The notes beneath the pieces were generated by a model. That model did not search any database. It saw only the letters and a list, made by a program, of their open reading frames with translations, and was not told where the DNA came from. Below, one piece after another: positions 1 to 9,085 of a DNA stretch of 64,000 nucleotides. The stretch spans positions 228,256-292,255 of the forward strand of contig NZ_SSBJ01000004.1 of assembly GCF_004795055.1 (NCBI RefSeq), written 5' to 3'. This stretch comes from Streptomyces sp. A1136 (lineage in GTDB: Bacteria > Actinomycetota > Actinomycetes > Streptomycetales > Streptomycetaceae). Position 1 is the first letter of the stretch, and the number at the start of each line of letters is the position of its first letter. The position numbers were made by a program, and so were the translations under genes.

Positions 1-542
1 CCCTCTTCACCCGCCGCGAAAGTCCGGAGGACGTCACCATGGCCGATGTCGCCGCAGCGGCCGGCGTCGGCAAAGGGACGATTTTCCGGGCCTTCGGCGA
101 TCGCGCCGGGCTGCTCCGCGCACTGTACGAAGCCCGCCTCGAACCGATCGGACAGGCCATCGAAACCGGCCCCCCGCCCCTGGGGCCCGGGGCCCCACCC
201 CAAGAGCGCGTGGCCGCCCTGCTCGACGCCGTCCTGTGCTTCAAGCTCGACAACCGACGCCTCGCGCTGGCCCTGGAGCAGGAGGCGAGCGGCAGCCCCT
301 ACCAGGCGGAGCATTACGGGCGGTGGCACCGCTTGCTCCAAGCCGTACTGGGGGAGATCCCCGGCCTGGACGACAGCGCCTTCACCGCCCACGCCCTGCT
401 CGCCGCCACGCGAGCCGACCTCGTCGAGCACCTGGCCGGAAACGAGCGCGTGCCGCGGGAAAGGATGCGGGCACAGTTGGCGGATTTCGCGCACAGAATC
501 CTGCTCACCGACCGGTCGCAAGGGCCGACAACCGAGAAGTGA
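1..542 (+). CDS. TetR-family regulator, 5' end outside the window
   Basis: The reading frame is open to the left edge, so the gene starts before the window; about 179 residues are visible. The first visible residues (LFTRRESPEDVTMADVAAAAGV) continue into GKGTIFRAFGDRAGLL, the second and third helices of a TetR helix-turn-helix. The ATG within the motif is therefore an internal Met, not the start. The remaining residues form the alpha-helical ligand-binding part, whose ligand cannot be read. It probably represses a nearby gene outside the window. No target operator is evident downstream. Confidence 0.8.
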   Translation, partial: LFTRRESPEDVTMADVAAAAGVGKGTIFRAFGDRAGLLRALYEARLEPIGQAIETGPPPLGPGAPPQERVAALLDAVLCFKLDNRRLALALEQEASGSPYQAEHYGRWHRLLQAVLGEIPGLDDSAFTAHALLAATRADLVEHLAGNERVPRERMRAQLADFAHRILLTDRSQGPTTEK

Positions 543-800
543 GCGAGGGGCGTACGTCGGCCGCGCCGAGGCGGGCGAGATCGACTACCTGGCGGTGTGC
601 ACACGGTCGGGCCCCCGGTGGCGGTCGGCGTGGTCGACCACACGGCCAAGCCCGGCGCCGGCACACCCCGGCAACTCGGCGTCCACCCGGCCCGGCAGTC
701 CTGCGGTCTACGAACGCCTGGGCCACCGGTCGTTCGGCCGCCGGCTCGACTCCGCCCCGGACGGGGCCAAAAGGGGCCCTGCTTGTTATTCTTTCCGATC

Positions 801-1223
801 ATGCGAGCCCTCTTCCCAGGTTCCTTCGACCCGGTCACTCAAGGGCACCAGGACGTCCTTCGCCGCGCCGCCCTCCTGTTCGATGAGGTCGTCGTCTGCG
901 TGATGTTCAACGCCGGCAAGACCGGCCGCTTCCCCATCAGCGAACGGCTGGACCGGCTCCGCGCGGCAGCGACCGACCTGAGCAACGTCACGGTCGACTC
1001 CCACACCGGCGGCCTGCTGGTCGACTACTGCCGCCGAGTCGGAATCGATGTCGTCATCCGGGGAATCCGCGGTGTTCACGACCTGGACTACGAAATGCCG
1101 ATGGCCCGCATGAACCACGAACTGGCCGGAGTCGAAACGTTCTTCATCGCTGCCGACCCCGCCCTGGCCCACATCTCCTCCACCCTCGTCACGACGACGA
1201 GTCAAGAGGTTCGTGCCAGGTGA
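801..1223 (+). CDS. coaD: CoaD-like phosphopantetheine adenylyltransferase, short C terminus
   Basis: CoaD transfers AMP from ATP to 4'-phosphopantetheine in coenzyme A synthesis. The start GSFDPVTQGH carries the nucleotidyltransferase T-x-G-H motif, and the body (VVIRGIRGVHDLDYEMPMARMN) is typical of the family. The protein has 140 residues against about 160 usually. The ISS(T/S)LV motif near the end is followed by TTTSQEVRAR and a stop instead of the usual Lys/Arg and closing helix. Reading one base later after position 1186 gives Arg after ISSTLV and a further tail up to a stop at 1296, so a frameshift is possible. Streptomyces usually has a full-length coaD elsewhere, so this may be a paralogue or decaying copy. 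The ATG gives a normal CoaD N terminus. Confidence 0.75.
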   Translation: MRALFPGSFDPVTQGHQDVLRRAALLFDEVVVCVMFNAGKTGRFPISERLDRLRAAATDLSNVTVDSHTGGLLVDYCRRVGIDVVIRGIRGVHDLDYEMPMARMNHELAGVETFFIAADPALAHISSTLVTTTSQEVRAR

Positions 1224-1292
1224 CGATTCAAGCGAAGTCTCCCCACAGGGGAGGGCGGTAGCCAGGGGCCTACTGACCCTGAGCCGCCCGCC

Positions 1293-1541
1293 CTAGAGGT
1301 GGCGGGGTGCCCCGTACTGAGGGCAGGCGTCGGAAGTGGCGGGAGCGCCTATGCCGAGCCTGCGTGTGGCGACGTATTGGGTGAGCAGCGTGGACGCGGT
1401 GAGGGCGGCGGCGGAAACCGCGAGCAACCGGCCCGCAGGGGCGAGGAGGTCGCGGAGCTGGGCCTCGATACCCAGCAGGAAGTCGACCGGCCGGACATCG
1501 TAACTTCCCACCCATAGGGGGAAGAACAGGCCGAATACCAT
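1293..1541 (-). CDS. Small hypothetical protein, possibly membrane-associated
   Basis: An 82-residue frame with strong third-position GC over its first two thirds. It begins MVFGLFFPLWVGSYDV and has one hydrophobic stretch (LLAVSAAALTASTLL, about residues 38-55). A GGAAGGAG sequence lies just before the ATG, although the spacing is short. No family was recognised. It could be a short membrane protein or the tail of a degraded larger one. The rest of 1224-1798 shows no convincing gene. Confidence 0.3.
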   Translation of the reverse strand: MVFGLFFPLWVGSYDVRPVDFLLGIEAQLRDLLAPAGRLLAVSAAALTASTLLTQYVATRRLGIGAPATSDACPQYGAPRHL

Positions 1542-1799
1542 CGCTCCTTCCGGGCTGCTACCGCTCCGACCGCATGCAGGCTACAGATGGCCGGGGAGGC
1601 GCGGCTCATGGGCATCCTCGCAGCATGCACCGGAGCGCCGGTCGCGGTCTCGTCCGGGCGCCTTCGCCCTGGTGGCGCCGGGATACGTTCCGATGCGGTC
1701 GTGATCGCGGGGCGGTACCGCATGCCCCCCGGCCGGGACGGCGTGCATCGTGCACCGGCGTCGAGACCTAGGCGTGCCGGGCACTCCCGTCTCTCATTA

Positions 1800-1815
1800 G
1801 TGTGAGCGCTAACAA
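1800..1815. promoter_or_regulatory. LacI-type operator 1 upstream of the sugar importer
   Basis: GTGTGAGCGCTAACAA matches the perfect palindrome TTGTTAGCGCTAACAA (seen before the arabinofuranosidase) at 14 of 16 positions. The central CG within an AGCGCT core is the hallmark of LacI/GalR-family operators. It lies about 255 bp before the binding-protein gene and about 100 bp from operator 2. That spacing would allow a looped or double-bound repressor (inference). Confidence 0.65.
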
Positions 1816-1911
1816 CGTCGGGGGCAAGAGGCTCGCGGGACGTGGTCGAGCTCAGTCCCATCGGCGCGGTAACGGACGGATAACGCCCCGCAGGGGGGTT
1901 GAGAACCTCTC

Positions 1912-1927
1912 TTGTTAACGCTAACAA
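1912..1927. promoter_or_regulatory. LacI-type operator 2 upstream of the sugar importer
   Basis: TTGTTAACGCTAACAA differs from TTGTTAGCGCTAACAA at one position. It lies about 140 bp before the importer's first gene, in the expected promoter/leader region. Together with operators 1 and 3 it defines a shared binding motif for one regulator. Confidence 0.75.
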
Positions 1928-2068
1928 TTCGACGCACCCCTTCTTGCGGCCGACCCGACGCCGCCCCGACCCCGACCCGGCCGGCCCCCGGCCCGCGGCC
2001 CGGAGCCCCTCGGCCGTGCGGCGCCTTCCCATAGATCCCTTCCGTGCACCCCGCAAAGGACATTCGCC

Positions 2069-3067
2069 ATGGCTCGCAGAGCAGCTCTCGTCCTCACCGC
2101 CGCCCTTCTCGCCTCCTCGGCGTTGACCGCCTGCTCGACCGAGAGCCCCACCCCCACCACCTCCTCGGGAGCCAAGAAGGCCTCCCACGGCCCGATCACG
2201 CTCGGCTTCGCCCAGGTAGGCGCCGAGAGCGGTTGGCGTACCGCGAACACCAAGTCCGTCCAGGAGGCGGCGAAGAAGGCCGGGATCACCCTCAAGTTCT
2301 CCGACGCGCAGCAGAAGCAGGAAAACCAGATCAAGGCGATCCGCAACTTCATCCAGCAGAAGGTCGACGTCATCGCCTTCTCGCCGGTCGTGGAGTCCGG
2401 TTGGGACACGGTGCTGAAGGAGGCCAAGGACGCGGGCATTCCGGTCATCCTCACCGACCGCGCCGTGGACACCAAGGACACCTCCCTGTACAAGACCTTC
2501 CTCGGTTCGGACTTCGTCAAGGAGGGCAAGTCCGCGGGCGAGTGGCTGACCGGTGCGTACGCGAACCAGCAGGGCCCGGTCAACATCGTCGAGCTCCAGG
2601 GCACCACGGGCTCGGCACCCGCCAACGACCGCAAGGCCGGCTTCGCCGACGTCATCCGCGCCGACGCCAAGTTCAAGATCGTCGCCTCGCAGTCGGGCGA
2701 CTTCACCCGCGCCAAGGGCAAGGAGGTCATGCAGGCGTTCCTGAAGTCCCAGAAGGACATCGACGTCCTCTACGCCCACAACGACGACATGGCGCTCGGC
2801 GCCATCCAGGCCATCGAGGAGTCCGGGAAGAAGCCCGGCACGGACATCAAGGTGATCTCGGTGGACGGGATCAAGGACGCCTTCGTCGCGATGACCGAGG
2901 GAAAGATCAACGTCGTGGTGGAGTGCAACCCGCTGCTCGGTGACCAGTTGATGGAGCTGACCAAGAAGGTCGCGGCCGGGGAGAGCGTGCCGGCTCGTGT
3001 CGAGACGGTGGAGGGCGTCTTCCCGCAGGACAAGGCCGCGGCCGCGCTGCCTACCCGGAACTACTGA
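2069..3067 (+). CDS. ytfQ: Sugar ABC transporter substrate-binding lipoprotein, YtfQ type
   Basis: This is the extracytoplasmic binding protein of a pentose/furanose importer. Residues 1-22 are a lipoprotein signal ending in a lipobox (LTAC), so it should be lipid-anchored outside the membrane. The mature part is a class I periplasmic-binding fold (LGFAQVGAESGWRTANTKS near the N terminus, then repeated beta-alpha units such as VDVIAFSPVVESGWD and VISVDGIKDAF) that closely resembles E. coli YtfQ, which binds galactofuranose. Length (332) is normal. AAAGGA precedes the ATG. It heads an operon with the ATPase and two permeases and has two LacI-type operators upstream. The substrate is inferred to be a furanose sugar, most likely L-arabinofuranose given the co-regulated arabinofuranosidase. 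Confidence 0.9.
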   Translation: MARRAALVLTAALLASSALTACSTESPTPTTSSGAKKASHGPITLGFAQVGAESGWRTANTKSVQEAAKKAGITLKFSDAQQKQENQIKAIRNFIQQKVDVIAFSPVVESGWDTVLKEAKDAGIPVILTDRAVDTKDTSLYKTFLGSDFVKEGKSAGEWLTGAYANQQGPVNIVELQGTTGSAPANDRKAGFADVIRADAKFKIVASQSGDFTRAKGKEVMQAFLKSQKDIDVLYAHNDDMALGAIQAIEESGKKPGTDIKVISVDGIKDAFVAMTEGKINVVVECNPLLGDQLMELTKKVAAGESVPARVETVEGVFPQDKAAAALPTRNY

Positions 3068-3191
3068 CGCCCGCTGCCTACCCGGGACTCCCGACGCGGC
3101 ACGTTCCGTCGCCGGGGGCGGGTGGTCCAGCCCCCGTGTCCCCTGCACCGTCCGGAGCCCCGCTCACCACCCACCCACGAGAGGAGGGTCG

Positions 3192-4751
3192 ATGGCATCC
3201 CCGTCCACCCCGCGGCCCACTGACACCGGCGGCCCGCCGCCGGTCCTGGAAGCCCTGGCGATCCGCAAGCAGTTCCCGGGCGTGCTCGCCCTCGACGGAG
3301 TCGCCCTGCGGCTCTTCCCCGGTGAGGTGCACGCCCTGATGGGCGAGAACGGCGCCGGGAAGTCCACGTTGATCAAAGTGCTCACCGGTGTCCACACCGC
3401 CGACGACGGCACCGTCCTCGTCGACGGCCGGCCGAACACGTTCGCGAATCCCGTCCAGGCGCAGCAGGCCGGAATCAGCACCGTCTACCAGGAGGTCAAC
3501 CTCTGCCCGAACATCTCGGTCGCCGAGAACATCCTCATCGGGCGCGAACCGCGGCGGTTCGGTCTCGTCCACTGGTCCGCGACGCACCGGCGGGCGGCCG
3601 AGCTGCTGACGGAACTGGACCTCGACCTGGACGTCACCGCTCTGCTCGGCTCGCACTCCCTGGCGGTGCAACAACTCGTCGCCATCGTGCGGGCGGTGGA
3701 CGTCTCGGCGAAGGTGCTCGTGCTCGACGAGCCCACCTCCAGCCTGGACCGCGAGGAGGTCGCCCAGCTCTTCGCCCTGGTGCGGCGCCTGCGGGATCGC
3801 GGTGTGGCCATCCTGTTCGTCACGCACTTCCTCGACCAGGTCTTCGATCTCTGCGATCGCGTCACCATCCTGCGCAACGGCCGCCTGGAGGGTGAGTACC
3901 CCATCGACGAACTCACGCCGGTGACGCTGGTGCAGCGCATGATCGGCGGAGAACTGGCCGGCCTCGACCGGCTCTCCGACCGTGCCCATGCGGAAGCGGC
4001 AGAACGGGCGACCAGTCGGCCGTTCCTCCAGGCCCGACAGCTGGCCCGCACCGGTTCGATCGAACCGTACGACCTCGACATCCATCCCGGCGAGGTCATC
4101 GGACTCGCCGGCCTCCTGGGCTCGGGCCGCACCGAGGTGGCACGGCTCCTGTTCGGCGCGGACAGCGCCGACGCCGGAGAAGTGAGCATCGAGGGCGAGA
4201 GGGTGCCCCTGCGCACCCCCCGCCAGGCCATCGCCCGAGGCATCGCGTTCTGTTCCGAGAACCGCAAGTCCGAGGGACTGGTGGGCGAACTCACGGTCCG
4301 CGAGAACATCGTCCTCGCCCTACAGGCCGCCCGCGGCTGGGCCAGGCCGCTGCCCCGCAGGAAACAGGACGAACTGGCGCGGCACTGGATCGAAGCCCTG
4401 GACATCCGCCCCGCCGACCCCGAAGCGCAGGTACGCCACCTCAGTGGCGGCAACCAACAGAAAGTCCTCCTCGCGCGCTGGCTGCTGACCGCGCCCCGGC
4501 TCTTGATCCTCGACGAACCCACCCGGGGCATCGACATCGGGGCCAAGGCGGAGATCCAGAAACTCGTGGCCAACCTGGCGAGCGACGGCACCGCCGTGCT
4601 GTTCATCTCGGCGGAACTCGAAGAGGTCCTGCGCCTGAGCCACCGCATCGCCGTGCTCCGCGACCACCGCATGGTCGCCACCCTCACGAACGACGACACC
4701 GTCACGCCCGAACGGATCCTCACGACCATCGCCACCGGAGCGGACTCATGA
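3192..4751 (+). CDS. ytfR: Sugar ABC transporter ATPase with two nucleotide-binding domains, YtfR type
   Basis: Energises uptake of the sugar bound by the upstream lipoprotein. Of 519 residues, the first ABC domain has Walker A GENGAGKS (residues 51-58) and Walker B LVLDEPTSSLD. The second has a degenerate P-loop (GLLGSGRTE), signature LSGGNQQKV and Walker B LLILDEPTRGID. This tandem layout with a weak second P-loop is standard for RbsA/AraG/YtfR ATPases. The start was chosen at the ATG after GAGGAGG. An earlier in-frame extension has no conserved sequence. The stop overlaps the next start (ATGA). Confidence 0.92.
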   Translation: MASPSTPRPTDTGGPPPVLEALAIRKQFPGVLALDGVALRLFPGEVHALMGENGAGKSTLIKVLTGVHTADDGTVLVDGRPNTFANPVQAQQAGISTVYQEVNLCPNISVAENILIGREPRRFGLVHWSATHRRAAELLTELDLDLDVTALLGSHSLAVQQLVAIVRAVDVSAKVLVLDEPTSSLDREEVAQLFALVRRLRDRGVAILFVTHFLDQVFDLCDRVTILRNGRLEGEYPIDELTPVTLVQRMIGGELAGLDRLSDRAHAEAAERATSRPFLQARQLARTGSIEPYDLDIHPGEVIGLAGLLGSGRTEVARLLFGADSADAGEVSIEGERVPLRTPRQAIARGIAFCSENRKSEGLVGELTVRENIVLALQAARGWARPLPRRKQDELARHWIEALDIRPADPEAQVRHLSGGNQQKVLLARWLLTAPRLLILDEPTRGIDIGAKAEIQKLVANLASDGTAVLFISAELEEVLRLSHRIAVLRDHRMVATLTNDDTVTPERILTTIATGADS

Positions 4752-5848
4752 CCCACCAACCCGCCACCTCCGAGGCGGTCGGCGGAATCGGGAGACGGCT
4801 GGCCGGCCACCGCCTGCTGTGGCCGTCGCTCATCCTGCTCGCGCTGCTCCTCGGCAACCTCGCCTTCCACCACGACTTCTTCTCCGTCCGTGTACGCGAG
4901 GGTCACCTCTACGGCAGCCTCATCGACATACTCCAGTTCGGCGCACCCCTCACCCTGGTGGCGCTCGGCATGACCCTCGTCATCGCCACCCGCGGCATCG
5001 ACCTCTCGGTGGGTTCCACCGTCGCCATCGCCGGCGCCGTCGCCTGTGGGCACCTCTCCACCGCCGCACGTCCCGGCAGTGTCGCCACCGTGCTCACGGC
5101 CGTCGCCCTCGCGCTCGGCGTCGCCCTCGTGCTGGGTCTCGCCAACGGTTTCCTGGTGTCCGGGCTGGGAGTCCAGCCCATCGTGGCCACGTTGATCCTC
5201 ATGGTCGCGGGTCGCGGCGTCGCCCAGTTGATCACCGACGGCCAGATCGTCACGGTGACCAGCGGGCCCTACAAGATGATCGGCGGCGGCTACTGGCTGA
5301 CCTTCCCGTTCGCCGTCCTCCTGGCGACCGTCCTCATCGCGCTCACCGCCGTCCTCACCCGGCGCAGCGCACTCGGCATGCTGATCGAGTCCATCGGCGG
5401 CAACCCCACCGCCGGCCGGCTGGTCGGCATCCGCGCCGGCGGCCTGCTCGCCCTGGTCTACGTCTTCAGCGCCCTGTGCGCCGCCATCGCCGGACTGATG
5501 ATCAGTTCCAACGTCTCCAGCGCCGACGGCAACAACGCCGGGCTGTGGATCGAACTCGACGCGATCCTCGCCGTCGTCGTCGGCGGCACCGCCCTGACCG
5601 GAGGACGCTTCTCCCTCGGCGGCACCGTCCTGGGTGCCCTGATCATCCAGACCCTGTCCACCACCGTCTACACCCTCGGCATCCCACCCGAGACCACCCT
5701 CGTCTTCAAGGCCTTCGTCGTCATCGTCGTCTGCCTCGTGCAGTCCCCGGCCTTCCGGGCCAAGGCCGCGCGCCGCCGCCGGACCACCACTCCCCGTTCC
5801 CACACCACGGCGGGCGCCGCCCCGCGGCAGCAGGAGGTACGTGCATGA
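4748..5848 (+). CDS. ytfT: Sugar ABC transporter permease, YtfT type
   Basis: One of two membrane subunits of the importer (RbsC/YtfT family, 366 residues). It has the motif GMTLVIATRGIDLSVGST and the later VVGGTALTGGRFSLGGT loop characteristic of pentose permeases, with about eight to ten hydrophobic segments. The start codon overlaps the ATPase stop (ATGA), giving translational coupling. The C-terminal tail is basic and cytoplasmic. It pairs with the next gene. Confidence 0.9.
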   Translation: MTHQPATSEAVGGIGRRLAGHRLLWPSLILLALLLGNLAFHHDFFSVRVREGHLYGSLIDILQFGAPLTLVALGMTLVIATRGIDLSVGSTVAIAGAVACGHLSTAARPGSVATVLTAVALALGVALVLGLANGFLVSGLGVQPIVATLILMVAGRGVAQLITDGQIVTVTSGPYKMIGGGYWLTFPFAVLLATVLIALTAVLTRRSALGMLIESIGGNPTAGRLVGIRAGGLLALVYVFSALCAAIAGLMISSNVSSADGNNAGLWIELDAILAVVVGGTALTGGRFSLGGTVLGALIIQTLSTTVYTLGIPPETTLVFKAFVVIVVCLVQSPAFRAKAARRRRTTTPRSHTTAGAAPRQQEVRA

Positions 5849-6867
5849 GTACCGTCATCGCGAGCGCCGCCGCGCACCTCAGTCGCCCCTTCGCGACCGT
5901 GTCACCGCGCACCCGCACCCGTATCCCACTGATCGTCACGGCCGTCCTGCTGGTCGTCATGTTCGGTGTCGGATCGGTGCGTTACGAGGGTTTCCTCTCC
6001 GCGCAAGTCGTGCTGAACCTGCTGGTCGACAACGGATTCCTGCTGGTCGTCGCGGTCGGCGCGACCTTCGTCATCCTCACCGGCGGCATCGACCTGTCCG
6101 TCGGCTCCATGGTGGCCCTCTCCACCATGCTCACCGCCTGGCTGGTCGAGTCGCACGGCTGGCCCCTGGCCACCGTCATCCCCCTGGTCCTGCTGGTCGG
6201 CGCCGCCGGCGGGGCGCTTATGGGCTGGATCATCCACACCTTCGAGATCCAGCCGTTCATCGTCACCCTGGCCGGCATGTTCCTCGCCCGCGGGCTCTGC
6301 TACACGATCAGCACCGCATCGATCACCATCAGCGACCCCACCACGGTGCGGATCGCGCAGACCCGGCTGTACGGCCCGGGCGGACTGTTCGTCTCGATCC
6401 CGGTCGTCATCGCCCTGGCCGTGCTGGTGCTCGCCTTCGTCGTCCTTCACCACACGCGCTTCGGCCGTACCGTTTACGCGCTCGGCGGCAACGAGTCCTC
6501 CGCGCGCCTGATGGGTCTTCCGGTCGGCTCCACCAAGATCGTCGTATACGCCGTCAGCGGCCTGTGCTCCGCACTCGGCGGCCTGCTGCTCACCTTCTAC
6601 ATGCTCTCCGGTTACGCCCTCCACGCCATGGGCATGGAACTCGACGCGATCGCCGCCACCGTGATCGGCGGCACGTTGCTGACCGGGGGTTCCGGCTTCG
6701 TCCTGGGCACCGCCCTCGGCGTGCTCGTCCTCGGCATGATCCAGACGGTCGTCAACTTCCAGGGCACGCTCAGCTCCTGGTGGACCCGGATCGTCATCGG
6801 GGTCCTGCTGCTGGTGTTCATCGTGCTGCAACGGCTGATGGGTGGGCGCCGGCCCGCCGCCGACTGA
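5845..6867 (+). CDS. yjfF: Sugar ABC transporter permease, YjfF type
   Basis: Second membrane subunit (340 residues), paralogous to the preceding permease, with GATFVILTGGIDLSVGSM and VIGGTLLTGGSGFVLGT. Two different permeases with one tandem ATPase is the YtfQRT-YjfF composition. The ATG overlaps the upstream stop (ATGA). The longer open frame upstream of this ATG is a shadow of the previous gene. Confidence 0.9.
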   Translation: MSTVIASAAAHLSRPFATVSPRTRTRIPLIVTAVLLVVMFGVGSVRYEGFLSAQVVLNLLVDNGFLLVVAVGATFVILTGGIDLSVGSMVALSTMLTAWLVESHGWPLATVIPLVLLVGAAGGALMGWIIHTFEIQPFIVTLAGMFLARGLCYTISTASITISDPTTVRIAQTRLYGPGGLFVSIPVVIALAVLVLAFVVLHHTRFGRTVYALGGNESSARLMGLPVGSTKIVVYAVSGLCSALGGLLLTFYMLSGYALHAMGMELDAIAATVIGGTLLTGGSGFVLGTALGVLVLGMIQTVVNFQGTLSSWWTRIVIGVLLLVFIVLQRLMGGRRPAAD

Positions 6868-6973
6868 CTTCCGGCTTCTGCGCGCATCCGCCCGTGTCAC
6901 CGCCTTCGAAGAGCCGCGATCACGGCGGCTTCCTTCCGGGCGCCCCGACGGACCGACTTCCAGGGACACCGCC

Positions 6974-8098
6974 ATGGAACACACACGCGAATCCGCCGAC
7001 CGGACCGCCCGGCCCCGGCAGACCGCCGCCTGGCCGCGGACGGGCCGTCCCCTGCGCACCTTCGACGCGGGAACGGGGGAGAGGTGGCGGTTCGGCTTCC
7101 CCGGCCAAGCCCGCGCCGAGGTACACGCGCGCGGCGCCCGCCTGCACTCCCTGCTCGTGCCGGACCGCTGGGGCGACCCCGCCGACGTGGTGCTCGCCGC
7201 CCGCGACCGCGCCGATTCCGAGGGCTCCGCACGCTACTTCGGGGCGACGGTGGGACGTTACGCCAACCGCATCGCACGCGGCCGAATCGTCGTCGACGGC
7301 GTCACCCACCGGCTCGCCACCCAGGACAACGGACACACGCTGCACGGCGGGCCCGACGGGTTCGACCAGCGCGAGTGGCGGTGCGAACCCTTCCACTCCG
7401 CGCACCGCACCGGTGTCCGCCTGTTCCTGCACAGCCCCGACGGCGACCAGGGATTCCCCGGTGCCCTTGACGTCAGCGTCGCCTACACGCTCGATCGTGA
7501 AGACAACCTGACCCTGTCCTACCAGGCCGTAGCCGACGCGCCGACAGTCGTGAACCTCACCAACCACGCCTACTGGAACCTCGAAGGAGAGGGGCGCGGC
7601 AACGTGCTGTCCCACCATCTCCAGGTGCGGGCCTCGCTCTACACCCCCGTCGACGCCGAGCTGATCCCCACCGGCGCCCACCGCCCGGTCGACGACACCC
7701 CGTTCGACCTTCGCCGGTGCCGGCGGCTCGCCGACGTCCTGGCCCAAACGGATGCCCAAGCGGCGCCGGCCGGACGCGGCTTCGACCACAACTGGGTCCT
7801 CGACGGCGCCCCGCGATCCCGTCCTCGCAAGGCCGCCGTGCTGTACGCCCCCGCATCCGGCCGCCGCATGGAGGTGCGCACCACGGAACCGGGCATCCAG
7901 GTCTACACCGCCCAGGGCCTGACCGGTGACGTCATCGGCAAGGCAGGCGGTGCCTACCGTGCCTACGCGGGGGTCGCGCTGGAAACCCAGCACTTCCCCG
8001 ACTCCCCGAACCGCCCCGACTACCCGTCCGTCCTGCTGCGCCCGGGGGAGGTGTACCGGTCCACCACCATCCACAGCTTCACCACGGTCCCCGCCTGA
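6974..8098 (+). CDS. galM: Aldose 1-epimerase (mutarotase)
   Basis: Interconverts alpha and beta anomers of free sugars in the cytoplasm. The 374-residue protein has family motifs including GRYANRI, HGGPDGFDQREW (catalytic-region His), NLTNHAYWNL and the C-terminal ALETQHFPDSPN with the general-base Glu region. It starts 106 bp after the last permease gene and is probably in the same operon. A mutarotase is expected beside a furanose importer, because imported sugar must re-equilibrate before isomerase or kinase steps. Confidence 0.9.
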   Translation: MEHTRESADRTARPRQTAAWPRTGRPLRTFDAGTGERWRFGFPGQARAEVHARGARLHSLLVPDRWGDPADVVLAARDRADSEGSARYFGATVGRYANRIARGRIVVDGVTHRLATQDNGHTLHGGPDGFDQREWRCEPFHSAHRTGVRLFLHSPDGDQGFPGALDVSVAYTLDREDNLTLSYQAVADAPTVVNLTNHAYWNLEGEGRGNVLSHHLQVRASLYTPVDAELIPTGAHRPVDDTPFDLRRCRRLADVLAQTDAQAAPAGRGFDHNWVLDGAPRSRPRKAAVLYAPASGRRMEVRTTEPGIQVYTAQGLTGDVIGKAGGAYRAYAGVALETQHFPDSPNRPDYPSVLLRPGEVYRSTTIHSFTTVPA

Positions 8099-8370
8099 GG
8101 GAGCGTCCTGGGCGCGGCAGCGACGCTTGCCCGGCTTTCCGGAAGGGAGGGGCGATCCCCGGGGGCGGGGTCCAGACGATACGCGGCCCCTATCGGGGCT
8201 CCCGCCGCCTCGCCCTCTGCCGAGTGGTCACCAAGAGCGTGTTCCAACGTCTCGACCACCCCCCGGTGAGGCGGCGCAGGAGGGTCGTGGCCGCCCCGGC
8301 CCGGTACCGGCGGAGCGGCCTCCCGGCCTCGGGCCGATCGGCGTTTGGCCGACGGGAGTAAGCAGGTCCG

Positions 8371-8427
8371 CCATCACCGGAGGGGCCGAACCGGATAGGG
8401 CACGAGTGAGCACGGCGCCGGTGATGG
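8371..8427. terminator. Long-loop inverted repeat between convergent genes
   Basis: CCATCACCGG (8371-8380) and CCGGTGATGG (8418-8427) are perfect 10-base complements separated by 37 bases. They lie between the 3' ends of galM and the convergent methyltransferase gene, right at the latter's stop codon. A bidirectional terminator is possible, but there is no T tract and the loop is long. The rest of 8099-8427 holds no recognised gene. Confidence 0.35.
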
Positions 8428-9021
8428 CTAATACAAGAAGGGCACCAGGCGTTTCGTGCGCTCCTGGTACCGGGCGTACTGCTCGCCGAATGAGCCGAGC
8501 AGCAGTTTCTCCTCCGCGTTGATGCGCCAGGTGTAGGCGGACAGCAACAACAGGGTGACGATGACGCATGAGATCCAGTTGCCCAGGCCGAGCGGGTACC
8601 CGCTCCAGACCAGCAGACTGCCGCAGTAGCCAGGGTGTCTGATCAGCCGGTAGGGGCCCTCCTGGACGATGCGCTGGCCCTCGGTGGTGCGCAGGGTGCG
8701 GGTGTAGAAACGGCCCAGGGTGCTCATGCCCCAGGCTCGTACGGCCAGACCGACAGCGATTAGGGCCACCCCGATCCAGCGCCGGCCGGTGGAGAGGTGT
8801 CCGGCCGGGATATGGGTGAACACCACGGTGACGGCCCCCGCGACAGCGTAGGAACCCAGCAGAAGCCTGGTACTGCCCCGGTCGTCGTCACCCCCTTGCC
8901 AGTCGGTGGCCGTGGCGTCCGTACGGTGCCGCAGCAACACCTCGTACGCCACCCACAACAACAGTCCCCCAGTGGCGAGCAGATTCGACAGAGGCATGGC
9001 TCCAGCGTCCCAGCCCGACAT
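8428..9021 (-). CDS. Isoprenylcysteine carboxyl methyltransferase (ICMT/PEMT-like) membrane protein
   Basis: A 197-residue integral membrane protein with about five hydrophobic segments. The C-terminal half has the ICMT/PEMT signature EGPYRLIRHPGYCGSLL and a later NAEEKLLLGSFGEQYARYQ segment, as in SAM-dependent membrane methyltransferases. The bacterial substrate is unknown, since bacteria usually lack prenylated CaaX proteins. Two ATG codons (9021 and 8997) are possible. The first follows a GGGGGTG sequence and was kept. Confidence 0.75.
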   Translation of the reverse strand: MSGWDAGAMPLSNLLATGGLLLWVAYEVLLRHRTDATATDWQGGDDDRGSTRLLLGSYAVAGAVTVVFTHIPAGHLSTGRRWIGVALIAVGLAVRAWGMSTLGRFYTRTLRTTEGQRIVQEGPYRLIRHPGYCGSLLVWSGYPLGLGNWISCVIVTLLLLSAYTWRINAEEKLLLGSFGEQYARYQERTKRLVPFLY

Positions 9022-9085
9022 CGCCCCGTCACCCCCTGGCGCCCCGGCCGGACCGGACGAGTGACACCGTCGAGGACGACCGGAC

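Noticed and set aside
1349..3148. Long minus-strand frame of about 600 codons over the binding-protein gene
   Set aside because: A shadow of a high-GC gene with low-complexity Arg/Gly/Asp composition and no conserved motif; the plus strand encodes a clear lipoprotein.
3485..5803. Minus-strand frame of 772 codons over the ATPase and permease genes
   Set aside because: Composition is typical of an antisense shadow (D/E/G/R and S/R blocks); the plus strand has full ABC motifs.
8239..8262. Resemblance to the sequence at 24420-24440 (CGTCTCGACCA)
   Set aside because: Only about 11 bases match and no further terminal repeat is visible, so a shared IS end cannot be supported.
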